In this document: piece by piece, positions 45,333 to 53,547 of the stretch | Layout of the letters: each line of letters starts with the position of its first letter | Numbering within the stretch: the first letter of the stretch is position 1 | From: Gammaproteobacteria bacterium | Lineage (GTDB): Bacteria; Pseudomonadota; Gammaproteobacteria; Pseudomonadales; Azotimanducaceae | Length of the DNA stretch: 64,000 bases | Direction of reading: 5' to 3' | NCBI GenBank assembly: GCA_026706385.1 | Contig: JAPOYV010000097.1 | Span: forward strand, 1 to 64,000 | Made by a program: the position numbers and the translations under genes | The notes under the pieces: model-generated | Seen by the model: only the letters and a program-made list of their open reading frames with translations | The model's database searches: none | What the model was told of the DNA's origin: nothing

Positions 45333-45361
45333 TTGACGCTCCCGCGAGGGCCATGTTTAAT
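45333..45361 (+). promoter_or_regulatory. Sigma-70-like promoter of the TonB receptor gene
   Basis: TTGACG (45333-45338), a 17-bp spacer and TTTAAT (45356-45361) match five of six bases at both -35 and -10. The start codon lies 110 bp downstream. This is the best promoter match noticed in the window. Confidence 0.6.
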
Positions 45362-45471
45362 CCATTGGTCGGTGGCTCCGAAGGCGCTGCGCGTATTGAC
45401 GTACGCCAGCCAAAACGCGCCGCCGGTGCAATAGCGGTTCATGGAAATCCGTCCGCAACAGGGGAGCATCT

Positions 45472-48400
45472 ATGATGAAAAAGCACATCAAGCAGGCCTT
45501 GACTTGGGCACTGCTCGCGACCTTCGGCCTCGCTGCCTTGAACCTGAGGGCTGCCGAGGACGATGACGACGAGGATGAAGAGGAGGAAGAGGACGTCGAG
45601 GAGATCCTGGTCACGGGATCGTATATCCGGCGCACGAACTTCGACCTGCCGTCGCCGCGCGACGTCGTGGACGCAGTGGATCTATCCCTTGCGGCCACCT
45701 CGGACCTAGGCGAGGTCGTCTTCGATCAGACCTTCCAGATCGGCGTGAACGCCCAATCGGCTCCGATTGAGTTCAACAGCGCCGACGACCAGGAGTTCCA
45801 GCAAGGCTCGGAAACCTGGGCAAACTTGCGCGGCCTAGGCACGCGTGCCACCTTGACGATGATGGACGGCCACCGCGTGCCGGCCAACGTCAACGGTTAC
45901 GGTTCGCGAACTCGCCGAGCCGGCGCCGACTTGAACAATCTGTACCCCGGCATTGCCGTCGGTCGTCTGGAGACGATTCTCGACGGCGCATCGGCGCTGT
46001 ACGGCGCATCGGCCGTGTCGGGCGTGATCAACCTGGTCCCGCGCAAGGACTTCGACGGCTTGCAGGTCAACTACGAGTTCCGCCAGCCACTGGAGAACGG
46101 TGCACCGGAGAAGAGGCTCAGCCTCTTGGCCGGCGCCCAGGGCGAGCGGACCAGCGTGATCTTCGCGCTGGAGATTCGCGACCAGGAACGCATGAAGGGT
46201 ACGGACCGACCGGACTACATCATCAGTTCGGCCAACTGGACCGGACAGCTTGTCCACCCGTACCAGGAACGTCCTTGGAGCCATCCGGGCGACTGGTATT
46301 CGCCGGTTCGCAACTCCGCCGGGGAGCTGCAGCCACCGATCACGAATCATGTTTGGCCCGAAGGCGAGGTCGCCGACCCCTGGGGTGCTCGAGGTTGGGG
46401 CGGCGGTGCCGGCTGGATTGCCGATCGGTACTCGCCGTCGCGCGAAGCCGTGGCGAACGGTCGGGCACCGGATCGTTTCATTCCGGGCGACGGCGCCGGA
46501 CTTTGGTTTGCGCCCATGCGCGTGCCGATGAATAGCACGGCGACGCAGCGCCATGAAGCCGGCATTGTCCGTACCTTCATCCCCGCCCACTGGCGGCGCG
46601 GCGGTGGGGCCATGACCGACCAGTACGGGACGCTTTCCACCGTGGAAAGGCCTGACCCTGGCTGCGGCTACCTCTTCGGTGGTGGTAATGACCACACCCC
46701 GTTTATCCCCCCGATTGGCTTGGACGACCCGCGCCGCGAGGTGCAACCGGACGGCTGGAGCGAGGCCCGGTGGCTAGACCACTACGCGGATCCGACGTTG
46801 ACGACGATCTTCGGCGACTCCGTACGTAACCTGGGCTACAGCGACAACAGAAAGCCGAACAGCTATCTGAACGGTTTCATGACCGGTGAACTGTCCGGCA
46901 TGTCCGCATGGCTCGGCGAGGAAATCCGCTTTGCGGGCAATACCAGCGACTGCCGCCAAGCCATTGGCGACACGTTCGACATTCGGGAGCGGCGTGACCA
47001 AGAGCAGGGCATGGCGTACTTCGAGCACGAGTTCAACGACTACGTGACCATCCATGGCGAGATGGTGGTTTCGCGCTTGGACTACGACACCCGCCAGTAC
47101 GCGCCGCGGTTCGACGACTGGCCATGGGCCGGTAGCAATGCAAATGCGCTTGGCATTCCGACCGCCGTTGGCTCCAACCCCGGAAACCCGTTCCGGTCGT
47201 TCGCCGACGGCACCAATGCGTTTTCGCTGCTCTATCCGGATACGCCGGACGGCGACCCGTACATGTTCTGTCGGCAGGAGTTTGATGCCGAGGGCAACAT
47301 GAGCTGCCATGGCGACTCGTTCCTGAACTACCTGGACGCCAACAGCAACGGTCGATACGACTACTTGCAGGAACCAGGCGAGTTGCTGGTGTTCGCCCAG
47401 GACGCGAACGGCGACGGTATCCCCGATCGGGGTACGCGGGCCGTGGACGCGGATGGCGCCGCGCTGCTCGACGCCAACGGCGAGCAGATCTGGGTGCCCG
47501 ATGTCGCCTTCAACCGCGATCCGAGGCATCGCGTGATCCTGCTGTCCGCCGTCGAGGACGCGGATGGCGATGGCGTGCCAGACCGCTTCGACCCCGACAC
47601 GGTCGGCAACGGCGGCGTGCGGCTGTTCGAGGATGTCACCTTGCGCGGCATGAACCTGTGGCCGAAGAACCCGCACAACAACAACCTGCCTTGGCTCAAC
47701 GACGACATGACGTGGAAGGACAGGACGCGGATCGAGAACTTCCGCTTCCGCTTGGGTACGGAAGTGTCCATTCCCGAGACTGAATGGATTGTCGATGCCG
47801 ACTGGATCTGGACCTTGGTGCGACGTTCTGACGATCGGCCGGAAGGCATTTGGCCGATGATGAACGCCGCGTTGCGTTGCCAGGGCGGCCAGTACGGCGA
47901 CACCTGCTGGAACCCGTTCAGCACGCACTGGCTGGCGACCACCGAAGAGGGCGAACTACAGCATGCCTACCGAATGGACTCGGACACTGGGCAGAGCGCG
48001 TGGAATCCGTCTGAAGGCGCCTACATGAGCGATGCGATCAACACGGAGTCAGAATTCGCAAACGCCGGCATCGTCCTCGTCCAGAACGAACGGTCGTTGT
48101 CCATGCAGGTCTTGGACTTGGTCGTGTCCAACGGGTCGCTGTTCCAGATCTACAACGACACACCGTTCGGGATCGCTGCAGGGGTCCACTGGCGGGTCGA
48201 ATCGGAAGAACTGAACCCGGATGCATTCGCCTTGACCGGCGTCTCGCTGGGTGGCGACGAATTGATCGGCCTGAACGCTGGTGAGTCCGTCCAGTTGCAG
48301 GACACCGATGAAGAGACCCGGGCTGTGTTTGTCGAGGCGCAGATCACGCCCATCTCCCACCCGAAGTGGGGCCAGATGGAAGTCCAGATCGCGGGACGCT

Positions 48401-49845
48401 ATGCCGAGTTCGAGACCACTGGTCACCTCTACGCCCATGGCGCAAGCATCGAATACGACACGGTGATTCCGAAACTGGCGATGCGCTACCAGCCGACGAG
48501 TTGGCTGGCCGTGCGCGGCAGCTTGACAGAAGGTTTCGTCCTGCCGAGTTCGTCGTCCCTGTTCCAGCCGGGCAACGCCCGGAACCGGGCTTCGATGTCG
48601 GACTACATCTGCAACAATCTGCCGGAGCTCGAGGCCTGTCGCTCTACCCTGAGTACGACCAACGGGACGGTGGAGGAAGTGGAGATCGCGTTCGCCGGAA
48701 ACCCCGTGTTGGGGCCGGAGGTCTCCGACCTCTGGAATGCGGGCTTCTCGCTGCAATTCCTGGATGGCGATTTGACCTTCGACATGGACTACACGACGGT
48801 GGACTTCAACGGTCGGTCTGAGCGGATTGGCGCAGGCACGAACCTGGGTTCGGCAGGTGGCGGGTTCGAGCAGTTCGTCAGGGATCGGTGTGGCCAAGAC
48901 ACTTTGCTCAACTACAACGATCCGAATGCGGACACCGTGATCACACCCGGGGACTTCGTCGATCAGACGCCCGCGAGCGAACTGGCCTGCCGCCGCGAAG
49001 CGGCCATCGCTTGGACGCGGACTGAAAGAGGTGTCGGCGGCACCGCGATCGAGCGCGGCGGGATTGACGGTCTAGAACTGCAGAAGGTCGGCGAGAGCTG
49101 GGTAGACCAGGGCCGCCAGTCCACGACGTCGTTGATCTATGCCGCGAGATATCGCTTCGATGCGACGGATCTCCCGTTCATCGGTGGCGACTACGGCAGC
49201 TTCGAGGTTAGCCTGAGCGCGACCCAGATGCTGGAACTGAGCATCTGCCGATACGGCGACACGGACGGCGAATCGTCTCTGAACGAGGACGGTAGTCGGA
49301 ACCCCGATGACGTCGATCACGTTTACGCGGAGGTCTGCGTCGACGGCGCGGGATACCGGAACAACGGCATCCACTACATTGGATCGATCAGCGATTTGGT
49401 GGAAGTCTTGCCAGCCACGCCGAAGTGGCGCGCCAACATGGGGCTGCGCTGGTTCTATGACCAGCATACTGCGCAGCTCACTGTCCGCTGGCACGATGAG
49501 GTGAAGGACACGCTGGCCTCCTGGGATCCAGTTCGTGGTGCCGGGCACCGACCGACTCCGTGGATCAACTTCCGCCAGGATCACGACGATCTGACCAACG
49601 ACGATGTCTGCGCGGACCAGGACCGGAACCCGCACTGCCGGATAGACTCCAGGCACTATTGGGACCTGAGCTATACCTACAACCGGCCTGACGTGTTCGG
49701 TCTGGGCTATGTGGCGGCCAACGTGGCGATGCGAAACATCTTCAACACGATGCCCGACGCGATGCCGTCCGGCGTAGGCTACGATGTCTACTTGGACAAC
49801 ATCATGGGCCGTCAGGCGTTCTTCCGCGTCACCCTCGGTTTCTAG
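45472..49845 (+). CDS. TonB-dependent outer membrane receptor with acidic N-terminus and calcium-loop-like motifs
   Basis: A very long TonB-dependent receptor of 1457 residues; 700-1000 is usual. After a signal peptide (MKKHIKQALTWALLATFGLAALNL) comes a run of about 20 mostly Asp/Glu residues, then the TonB-box-like EEILVTGSYIRR and the plug (LRGLGTRATLTMMDGHRVP; LDGASALYGASAVSGVINLVPR). The chain ends in RVTLGF, the usual C-terminal Phe for outer-membrane insertion. Between about residues 620 and 710 lie DxNxDG-type loops (DANGDGIPD at 644, DADGDGVPD at 696), like calcium-binding sites, probably in an extracellular loop. Two ATG codons are adjacent (45472, 45475) with GGGGAG at 45461-45466. 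Substrate unknown. Confidence 0.93.
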   Translation: MMKKHIKQALTWALLATFGLAALNLRAAEDDDDEDEEEEEDVEEILVTGSYIRRTNFDLPSPRDVVDAVDLSLAATSDLGEVVFDQTFQIGVNAQSAPIEFNSADDQEFQQGSETWANLRGLGTRATLTMMDGHRVPANVNGYGSRTRRAGADLNNLYPGIAVGRLETILDGASALYGASAVSGVINLVPRKDFDGLQVNYEFRQPLENGAPEKRLSLLAGAQGERTSVIFALEIRDQERMKGTDRPDYIISSANWTGQLVHPYQERPWSHPGDWYSPVRNSAGELQPPITNHVWPEGEVADPWGARGWGGGAGWIADRYSPSREAVANGRAPDRFIPGDGAGLWFAPMRVPMNSTATQRHEAGIVRTFIPAHWRRGGGAMTDQYGTLSTVERPDPGCGYLFGGGNDHTPFIPPIGLDDPRREVQPDGWSEARWLDHYADPTLTTIFGDSVRNLGYSDNRKPNSYLNGFMTGELSGMSAWLGEEIRFAGNTSDCRQAIGDTFDIRERRDQEQGMAYFEHEFNDYVTIHGEMVVSRLDYDTRQYAPRFDDWPWAGSNANALGIPTAVGSNPGNPFRSFADGTNAFSLLYPDTPDGDPYMFCRQEFDAEGNMSCHGDSFLNYLDANSNGRYDYLQEPGELLVFAQDANGDGIPDRGTRAVDADGAALLDANGEQIWVPDVAFNRDPRHRVILLSAVEDADGDGVPDRFDPDTVGNGGVRLFEDVTLRGMNLWPKNPHNNNLPWLNDDMTWKDRTRIENFRFRLGTEVSIPETEWIVDADWIWTLVRRSDDRPEGIWPMMNAALRCQGGQYGDTCWNPFSTHWLATTEEGELQHAYRMDSDTGQSAWNPSEGAYMSDAINTESEFANAGIVLVQNERSLSMQVLDLVVSNGSLFQIYNDTPFGIAAGVHWRVESEELNPDAFALTGVSLGGDELIGLNAGESVQLQDTDEETRAVFVEAQITPISHPKWGQMEVQIAGRYAEFETTGHLYAHGASIEYDTVIPKLAMRYQPTSWLAVRGSLTEGFVLPSSSSLFQPGNARNRASMSDYICNNLPELEACRSTLSTTNGTVEEVEIAFAGNPVLGPEVSDLWNAGFSLQFLDGDLTFDMDYTTVDFNGRSERIGAGTNLGSAGGGFEQFVRDRCGQDTLLNYNDPNADTVITPGDFVDQTPASELACRREAAIAWTRTERGVGGTAIERGGIDGLELQKVGESWVDQGRQSTTSLIYAARYRFDATDLPFIGGDYGSFEVSLSATQMLELSICRYGDTDGESSLNEDGSRNPDDVDHVYAEVCVDGAGYRNNGIHYIGSISDLVEVLPATPKWRANMGLRWFYDQHTAQLTVRWHDEVKDTLASWDPVRGAGHRPTPWINFRQDHDDLTNDDVCADQDRNPHCRIDSRHYWDLSYTYNRPDVFGLGYVAANVAMRNIFNTMPDAMPSGVGYDVYLDNIMGRQAFFRVTLGF

Positions 49846-49928
49846 ACCGGAGGTGTCGGAGGACACGCGGGTTCTGCCAGGTTCGAGGCGGCAACGCCGA
49901 GCGCCTGGCATGACCCGGGACTTGCACG

Positions 49929-49965
49929 CCCGGAGCCGGTTTGACCGGCTCCGGGCTTTCTTTTT
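49929..49965 (+). terminator. Strong intrinsic-terminator-like hairpin
   Basis: A 12-bp perfect GC-rich stem (49929-49940 with 49944-49955), a TTG loop and the tract CTTTCTTTTT follow the TonB receptor stop. The shape is that of a Rho-independent terminator. It lies inside the first codons of the interrupted gene, and the T-tract is the target duplicated by the insertion. Confidence 0.7.
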
Positions 49966-49990
49966 GGGAATTGTGTAGCAAAAGAAGCAA
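49966..49990 (+). repeat. Left terminal inverted repeat (25 bp)
   Basis: Perfect inverted copy of 52796-52820; bases beyond position 25 differ between the ends, which defines the repeat length. Confidence 0.93.
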
Positions 49991-49996
49991 AAACCG

Positions 49997-50025
49997 TAGA
50001 CTCTTGATCGGGCGCGACATATAAT
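49997..50025 (+). promoter_or_regulatory. Putative transposase promoter
   Basis: A perfect -10 TATAAT (50020-50025) lies 17 bp after TAGACT (49997-50002), a four-of-six -35 match, just inside the left inverted repeat and 26 bp before the transposase start. Confidence 0.5.
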
Positions 50026-50051
50026 GCGAAGCAAGAGCTACGGAGACGGAC

Positions 50052-51077
50052 ATGGCAGTTATCGAGTACGACGCGAACGGCAACCCACACAACGAGAGTG
50101 GTAAGCGCATCGCGGAGACGATCAGCATCCCGCAACTCTACCGGATGTTCCCCGACGACGCAGCTTGCCGGAAGTGGCTTGAGCAAGTCCTGTGGAACGG
50201 CAAGCCGGTGTGCCCGCGCTGCCACGGCAGCGACAAGGTGAGCAAGGGACCGGCATCCAAGCCCGAAGGCTACTACTGGTGCAAGCCCTGCCGCCGGTTC
50301 TTCACGGTCACGGTCGGCACCTGTATGCACTCGACCAAAGCCGATCTACAGCATTGGGTGTATGCGTTCTACACCGTCCTCACGGCCCGCAAGGGCGTCT
50401 CCGCACTCCAAATTTCCAAGGAGCTTGGCGTCCAGTACCGCACCGCATGGCACATGCTGCACCGGGTACGCGAAGCTTGCGGGCGAGACGACTTCACGGT
50501 TGGCAACGTGGTCGAAGTAGACGAGACCTACATCGGAGGCAAGGAAACGAACAAGCACGCGGACAAGAAGCTGAACGCCGGGCGCGGCACGGTTGGCAAG
50601 GAAGCGGTCGTGGGCGTCAAGGAACGCGGCGGCAAGGTCAAGGCGCAGCCGGTGGAACGCACCGACAAGCGCACGCTGCGCGAGTTCATCGAAGGCAACG
50701 TGGATCAAGGCGCGACCGTCTACACCGACGACGCCGCCGCCTACGGGGCGTTGCCGAGCGTCATCAACCAGTACCAACATGAGACGGTCGCTCACGGCAA
50801 GGGCGAGTACGTCAGGGGCGAAGTCCACACCAACTCGATTGAAGCCGTGTGGGCCGTCCTCAAGCGTTCGATTCACGGCACATGGCACCACGTCAGCCCG
50901 AAGCATCTTGGCCGCTACGTCAACGAGGCGAGCTTCCGGCTGAACGAGGGCAACTGCGAAGTGGACACCATCGACCGCATGGAAGCGTTGGTGCGGCAAA
51001 CGCCGGGGGCCATGCTCCGATACCGGGATCTGATTGCCGACACTGGCGAGTCCGCCATCCCGGTTGCCGTTCGATGA
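50052..51077 (+). CDS. IS1595-family (ISXO2-like) transposase
   Basis: A 341-residue transposase. An N-terminal zinc ribbon (Cys54, Cys57, Cys77, Cys80) is followed by a helix-turn-helix-like region (ALQISKELGVQYRTAWHMLHRVR) and the catalytic domain: Asp157 in VVEVDETYIGG, Asp226/227 in YTDDAAAY, then HTNSIEAVWAVLKRS, where Asn261 or Glu264 provides the third acidic or polar position and Lys271 follows. The domain is full length with no frameshift, so it may be active. GGAG at 50042-50045 is a good ribosome-binding site. Confidence 0.93.
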   Translation: MAVIEYDANGNPHNESGKRIAETISIPQLYRMFPDDAACRKWLEQVLWNGKPVCPRCHGSDKVSKGPASKPEGYYWCKPCRRFFTVTVGTCMHSTKADLQHWVYAFYTVLTARKGVSALQISKELGVQYRTAWHMLHRVREACGRDDFTVGNVVEVDETYIGGKETNKHADKKLNAGRGTVGKEAVVGVKERGGKVKAQPVERTDKRTLREFIEGNVDQGATVYTDDAAAYGALPSVINQYQHETVAHGKGEYVRGEVHTNSIEAVWAVLKRSIHGTWHHVSPKHLGRYVNEASFRLNEGNCEVDTIDRMEALVRQTPGAMLRYRDLIADTGESAIPVAVR

Positions 51078-51102
51078 GGCGGGCGGCGGCATCCCCCGGC
51101 TT

Positions 51103-51336
51103 CTAATCCGGCAACCGCCAACCGTTGCCCTGCCGCTCAACCCGCCCTTCGGCTTGCAAAAGCTTGAGCACGTTCACGACAACCTTGCGGTACGACTCAT
51201 GCGTTGCCTTCCTGCCGAACAGGGCGACTCGCACATAGCTTGAGTTGTGCGGCGTCTTGCCGAGTGCCTGAATCGTCGCCTCCTTCAGCGTTGCCAATCC
51301 GGCAGTCCCGTAGTGGGCGGCCTTTTCGCTTTTCAC
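51103..51336 (-). CDS. Passenger gene: small winged-helix-like hypothetical protein
   Basis: A 77-residue basic protein with a helical body and GRVERQGNGWRLPD at the end, which resembles the wing of a winged-helix DNA-binding domain. The start is GTG 51336, preceded by a very strong AGGAGGAGGA box, so translation is likely. It is convergent with the transposase gene. It may regulate the element; this is a guess from size and shape. Confidence 0.55.
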   Translation of the reverse strand: MKSEKAAHYGTAGLATLKEATIQALGKTPHNSSYVRVALFGRKATHESYRKVVVNVLKLLQAEGRVERQGNGWRLPD

Positions 51337-51510
51337 TTGCTCCTCCTCCTGAGGCCAGTTTTCGGGGGGGCAACCGTATCACCATCGCAAGAGTTGATCG
51401 AGCCTGCCGACTTGGTCAGATTCGCCAATCCTTGGTGGCCAAAATCGCTACCATTTCCCAACTTCCCGAGTGGATTCATCTACTTGTTGACTGTCCATCC
51501 GCGCTGTGCC

Positions 51511-51852
51511 ATGAAGGGTCAGCGGTACGCGAAATGGACCCGAGCGATGGCCGAACCAGAACAGACGCCGACCGACGACGATGGCGATCACTACGCCACT
51601 CGACGTGACCTTAGCGACCTAGAGAAGCGCATTGGCAAGCGCATGGACAACTTGCGCGCCGACATCAACCGCGACATCCAGCACGCGCTGGATAGCTCGT
51701 CGGAGCGGACGTTGCGCACTGCCGCCGTGCGCATGGACGCGATGGGCGAACGACTGACCAAGCGCATGGATGCGATGGGCGAAACTCTGGCGAGAATAGC
51801 CGACAAGCTCGGCGTGGAGAACGGCACTGTCGAGCCGGACGAAGTGGAGTGA
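51511..51852 (+). CDS. Passenger gene: coiled-coil hypothetical protein
   Basis: A protein of about 113 residues. The N-terminal part is acidic (TPTDDDGDHYATRRDLSDLEKRIG) and the rest is a coiled coil with a duplicated RMDAMGE segment (AVRMDAMGERLTKRMDAMGETLARIADKLG). The start is uncertain: ATG 51511 or ATG 51547, neither with a strong ribosome-binding site. Its stop overlaps the next gene's GTG start by 4 bp. No function assigned. Confidence 0.5.
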   Translation: MKGQRYAKWTRAMAEPEQTPTDDDGDHYATRRDLSDLEKRIGKRMDNLRADINRDIQHALDSSSERTLRTAAVRMDAMGERLTKRMDAMGETLARIADKLGVENGTVEPDEVE

Positions 51853-52490
51853 AAATCAAGGCAGACTCGGAGTTGACTGTGACGACTGAGAGCAAGCAAC
51901 AACGCCGTCGACGGTTGGCTTCAACAGGCGTCGCCGTCCTAATGCTGTGGGGGAGTCTCGACGCTGCGGCGTGCATCAAGCCGAAGGCAATTGCGGCCGA
52001 CCGCGATAGCTGGTGGTGCCTCGCTCACTTCGACCGGGCGTTTCCCGACCGCGAGCGGGTTCGCGTGCTGCGCTCGAAGCCCGACCATCCCCTTCTGGTG
52101 GACTGGGGAACCCAGGAACTGACCGCGTGGTACCGCGGCAGTGGTCGCGCTGGCCTGCGTGATTCGCTAACCGTGAAAACCGAACTGGATGTGACCGAGA
52201 GCCGGATGGCGTTGGACCATCGTCCCCGCTACCGGATGTATATATCCGCACGCTGGTATCGCGGCTGGGACGTGACGGACATGCAGGTGGTCACCGTCGC
52301 CGGACAGTACGGCGAAAGGATTCTGGGTGCATCGACCGAGTACGAGATGCAATTAACGCGTCGGCATCTACCGCGCATCGTGGAAGAGGGTAAGCAGCTG
52401 GTATCGCGCTGCGCGCGGGGGCACGGCAGGAGCGGGGGCAGCGTGCAGTTCAATGTCGACACCTTGGAGATATATCCGGGTTGTCGATAA
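51849..52490 (+). CDS. Passenger gene: exported hypothetical protein
   Basis: A 213-residue protein with a basic region and hydrophobic stretch (RRRRLASTGVAVLMLWGSLDAAAC) typical of a signal peptide, and a mature part rich in Trp, Tyr and Arg. No known family is recognised. The GTG start at 51849 overlaps the upstream stop, so the two passenger genes are coupled. Base composition is less GC-rich than the flanking chromosome by eye. Confidence 0.5.
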   Translation: MKIKADSELTVTTESKQQRRRRLASTGVAVLMLWGSLDAAACIKPKAIAADRDSWWCLAHFDRAFPDRERVRVLRSKPDHPLLVDWGTQELTAWYRGSGRAGLRDSLTVKTELDVTESRMALDHRPRYRMYISARWYRGWDVTDMQVVTVAGQYGERILGASTEYEMQLTRRHLPRIVEEGKQLVSRCARGHGRSGGSVQFNVDTLEIYPGCR

Positions 52491-52522
52491 GCCGACAGCA
52501 TGTCCAACGGGAGTTGTGAGTG

Positions 52523-52708
52523 ATGGCTAGACGCCGCAAGCCAATCGAGCTAGACGAGACGGTAGAGCGCGAGCCGCTGACGATGGATCAGTTCGCCGGC
52601 TTCGTGCGCGAACTGCTACAGGCTGGCCCGCCGCGTGACGTGAAAAGCGAGAACCGGGAGCCGACGAAGGCTGAGCGAGAGAAGCGCTTCAAGTTCCGAT
52701 GGAACTAG
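52523..52708 (+). CDS. Passenger gene: small charged hypothetical protein
   Basis: A 61-residue highly charged protein (MARRRKPIELDETVEREPLT at the start, KAEREKRFKFRWN at the end). GGGAG at 52509-52513 is well placed for ATG 52523. No family is recognised. It ends just before the right end of the element. Confidence 0.5.
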   Translation: MARRRKPIELDETVEREPLTMDQFAGFVRELLQAGPPRDVKSENREPTKAEREKRFKFRWN

Positions 52709-52795
52709 GATGACGCCGCGCCGTCTCGTTGGCCTAGTGTCGCCCACCAACTGGCACTGGCCGCCCCGGCGAGGCGGTGCGGCGACCAATGCCGC

Positions 52796-52820
52796 TTGCT
52801 TCTTTTGCTACACAATTCCC
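52796..52820 (-). repeat. Right terminal inverted repeat (25 bp)
   Basis: Perfect inverted copy of 49966-49990. It is read through in an open frame (encoding CFFCYTIP) that continues into the 3' part of the interrupted gene. Confidence 0.93.
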
Positions 52821-53547
52821 TTCTTTTTTGGGTCCTGCGTTGTTCTTGCCAGCCTTGTAGCCGCTGCGGACGAAGGTGCAGCGAATCCCGAAAGCTGCGA
52901 GAACTTGCCAGAAGCCCAGCGCCCGCTGTGCTTGATGGTCCAAGCTTGCGCAACGCTGGCGGACGTTGCGCAGCGGCAGGAGTGCTACAACGCCGCCGCG
53001 GAGCGCTATGCCGAGGCCCAGCCTCGGGATCGGGACCAGGCTGTTGTCCCGGAAGATGCCCCGCCTGCCATTGCGGAGACCCGCGAGGTGCCCGGTGAGC
53101 GCGAGGTCGTGACGTCTGGCCCGTCACCGCGGGCCACCCGTGCGAGCACGGAAGCGTCAGGCGGCGGCGAGAGGATCGGTACCCTCACCCGAGTAAGGAG
53201 GTTGTTTGCCGGTCCCTCGGCTGCGCGAGGTCCCGAGATCCCGCGCCGGTTCACCGCGGAGGTCACCGCCCACCGCAAGCTCGTTCGCGACCGACAATTG
53301 CTGGTCCTGGACGACAAGCTGCTTTTCGAAGGCGACAACGCCTCATCCAGCGCGATTGGGTTGGGCGATGTGGTGAAGGTGGTGAAGGCATCGAGCTTCC
53401 GCGGCCGCAAGTACCAGATCACCGGCCCGACGAGGCGCAGCTTTGAGGCCCTGCGAATCCGCTGCGAACGCACGGACCTCGGCACCGACAATCGCCGCAA
53501 GTGCAACGGCATGATGGGCGGCGAAGGGCAGTAGCGAACCGAACTGC

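Larger units (their letters stand above)
49966..52820 (+). mobile_element. IS1595-family-like insertion element with passenger genes
   Basis: The element is 2855 bp long. Its ends are perfect 25-bp inverted repeats (49966-49990, beginning GGGAATTGTGTAGC, and 52796-52820), bounded by an 8-bp target duplication. It contains a full-length ISXO2/IS1595-type transposase and, beyond it, four small putative genes not needed for transposition. Simple IS1595 members are near 1 kb, so this is an enlarged, passenger-carrying form. The intact ends and duplication suggest a fairly recent insertion. Confidence 0.92.
49958..52828. repeat. 8-bp target-site duplication of the IS1595-like element
   Basis: TTCTTTTT occurs directly outside both element ends, at 49958-49965 and 52821-52828. 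Eight base pairs is the normal target duplication of the IS1595 family and shows that the element inserted as a unit. Confidence 0.9.
49910..53534 (+). pseudogene. Secreted cysteine-containing protein gene split by the IS1595-like element
   Basis: The 5' part (49910-49965) encodes MTRDLHARSRFDRLRAFF. The 3' part resumes at 52829 with GSCVVLASLVAAADEG. Removing the element and one copy of its 8-bp target duplication gives one frame of 253 codons whose start then reads as a normal signal peptide. The mature part has four early cysteines (PESCENLPEAQRPLCLM, QACATL, QECYNAA) and a C-terminal beta-rich region ending GMMGGEGQ; no family is recognised. A frame running from inside the element (ATG 52710) through its right end into the 3' part could still make a hybrid protein. 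It lies between the TonB receptor and a TPR lipoprotein. Confidence 0.8.

Noticed and set aside
51511-51852. Coiled-coil passenger as a copy of the 12806-13201 membrane coiled-coil protein
   Set aside because: Both are coiled coils with short repeats, but the passenger has no membrane helix and no specific shared sequence beyond heptad composition.
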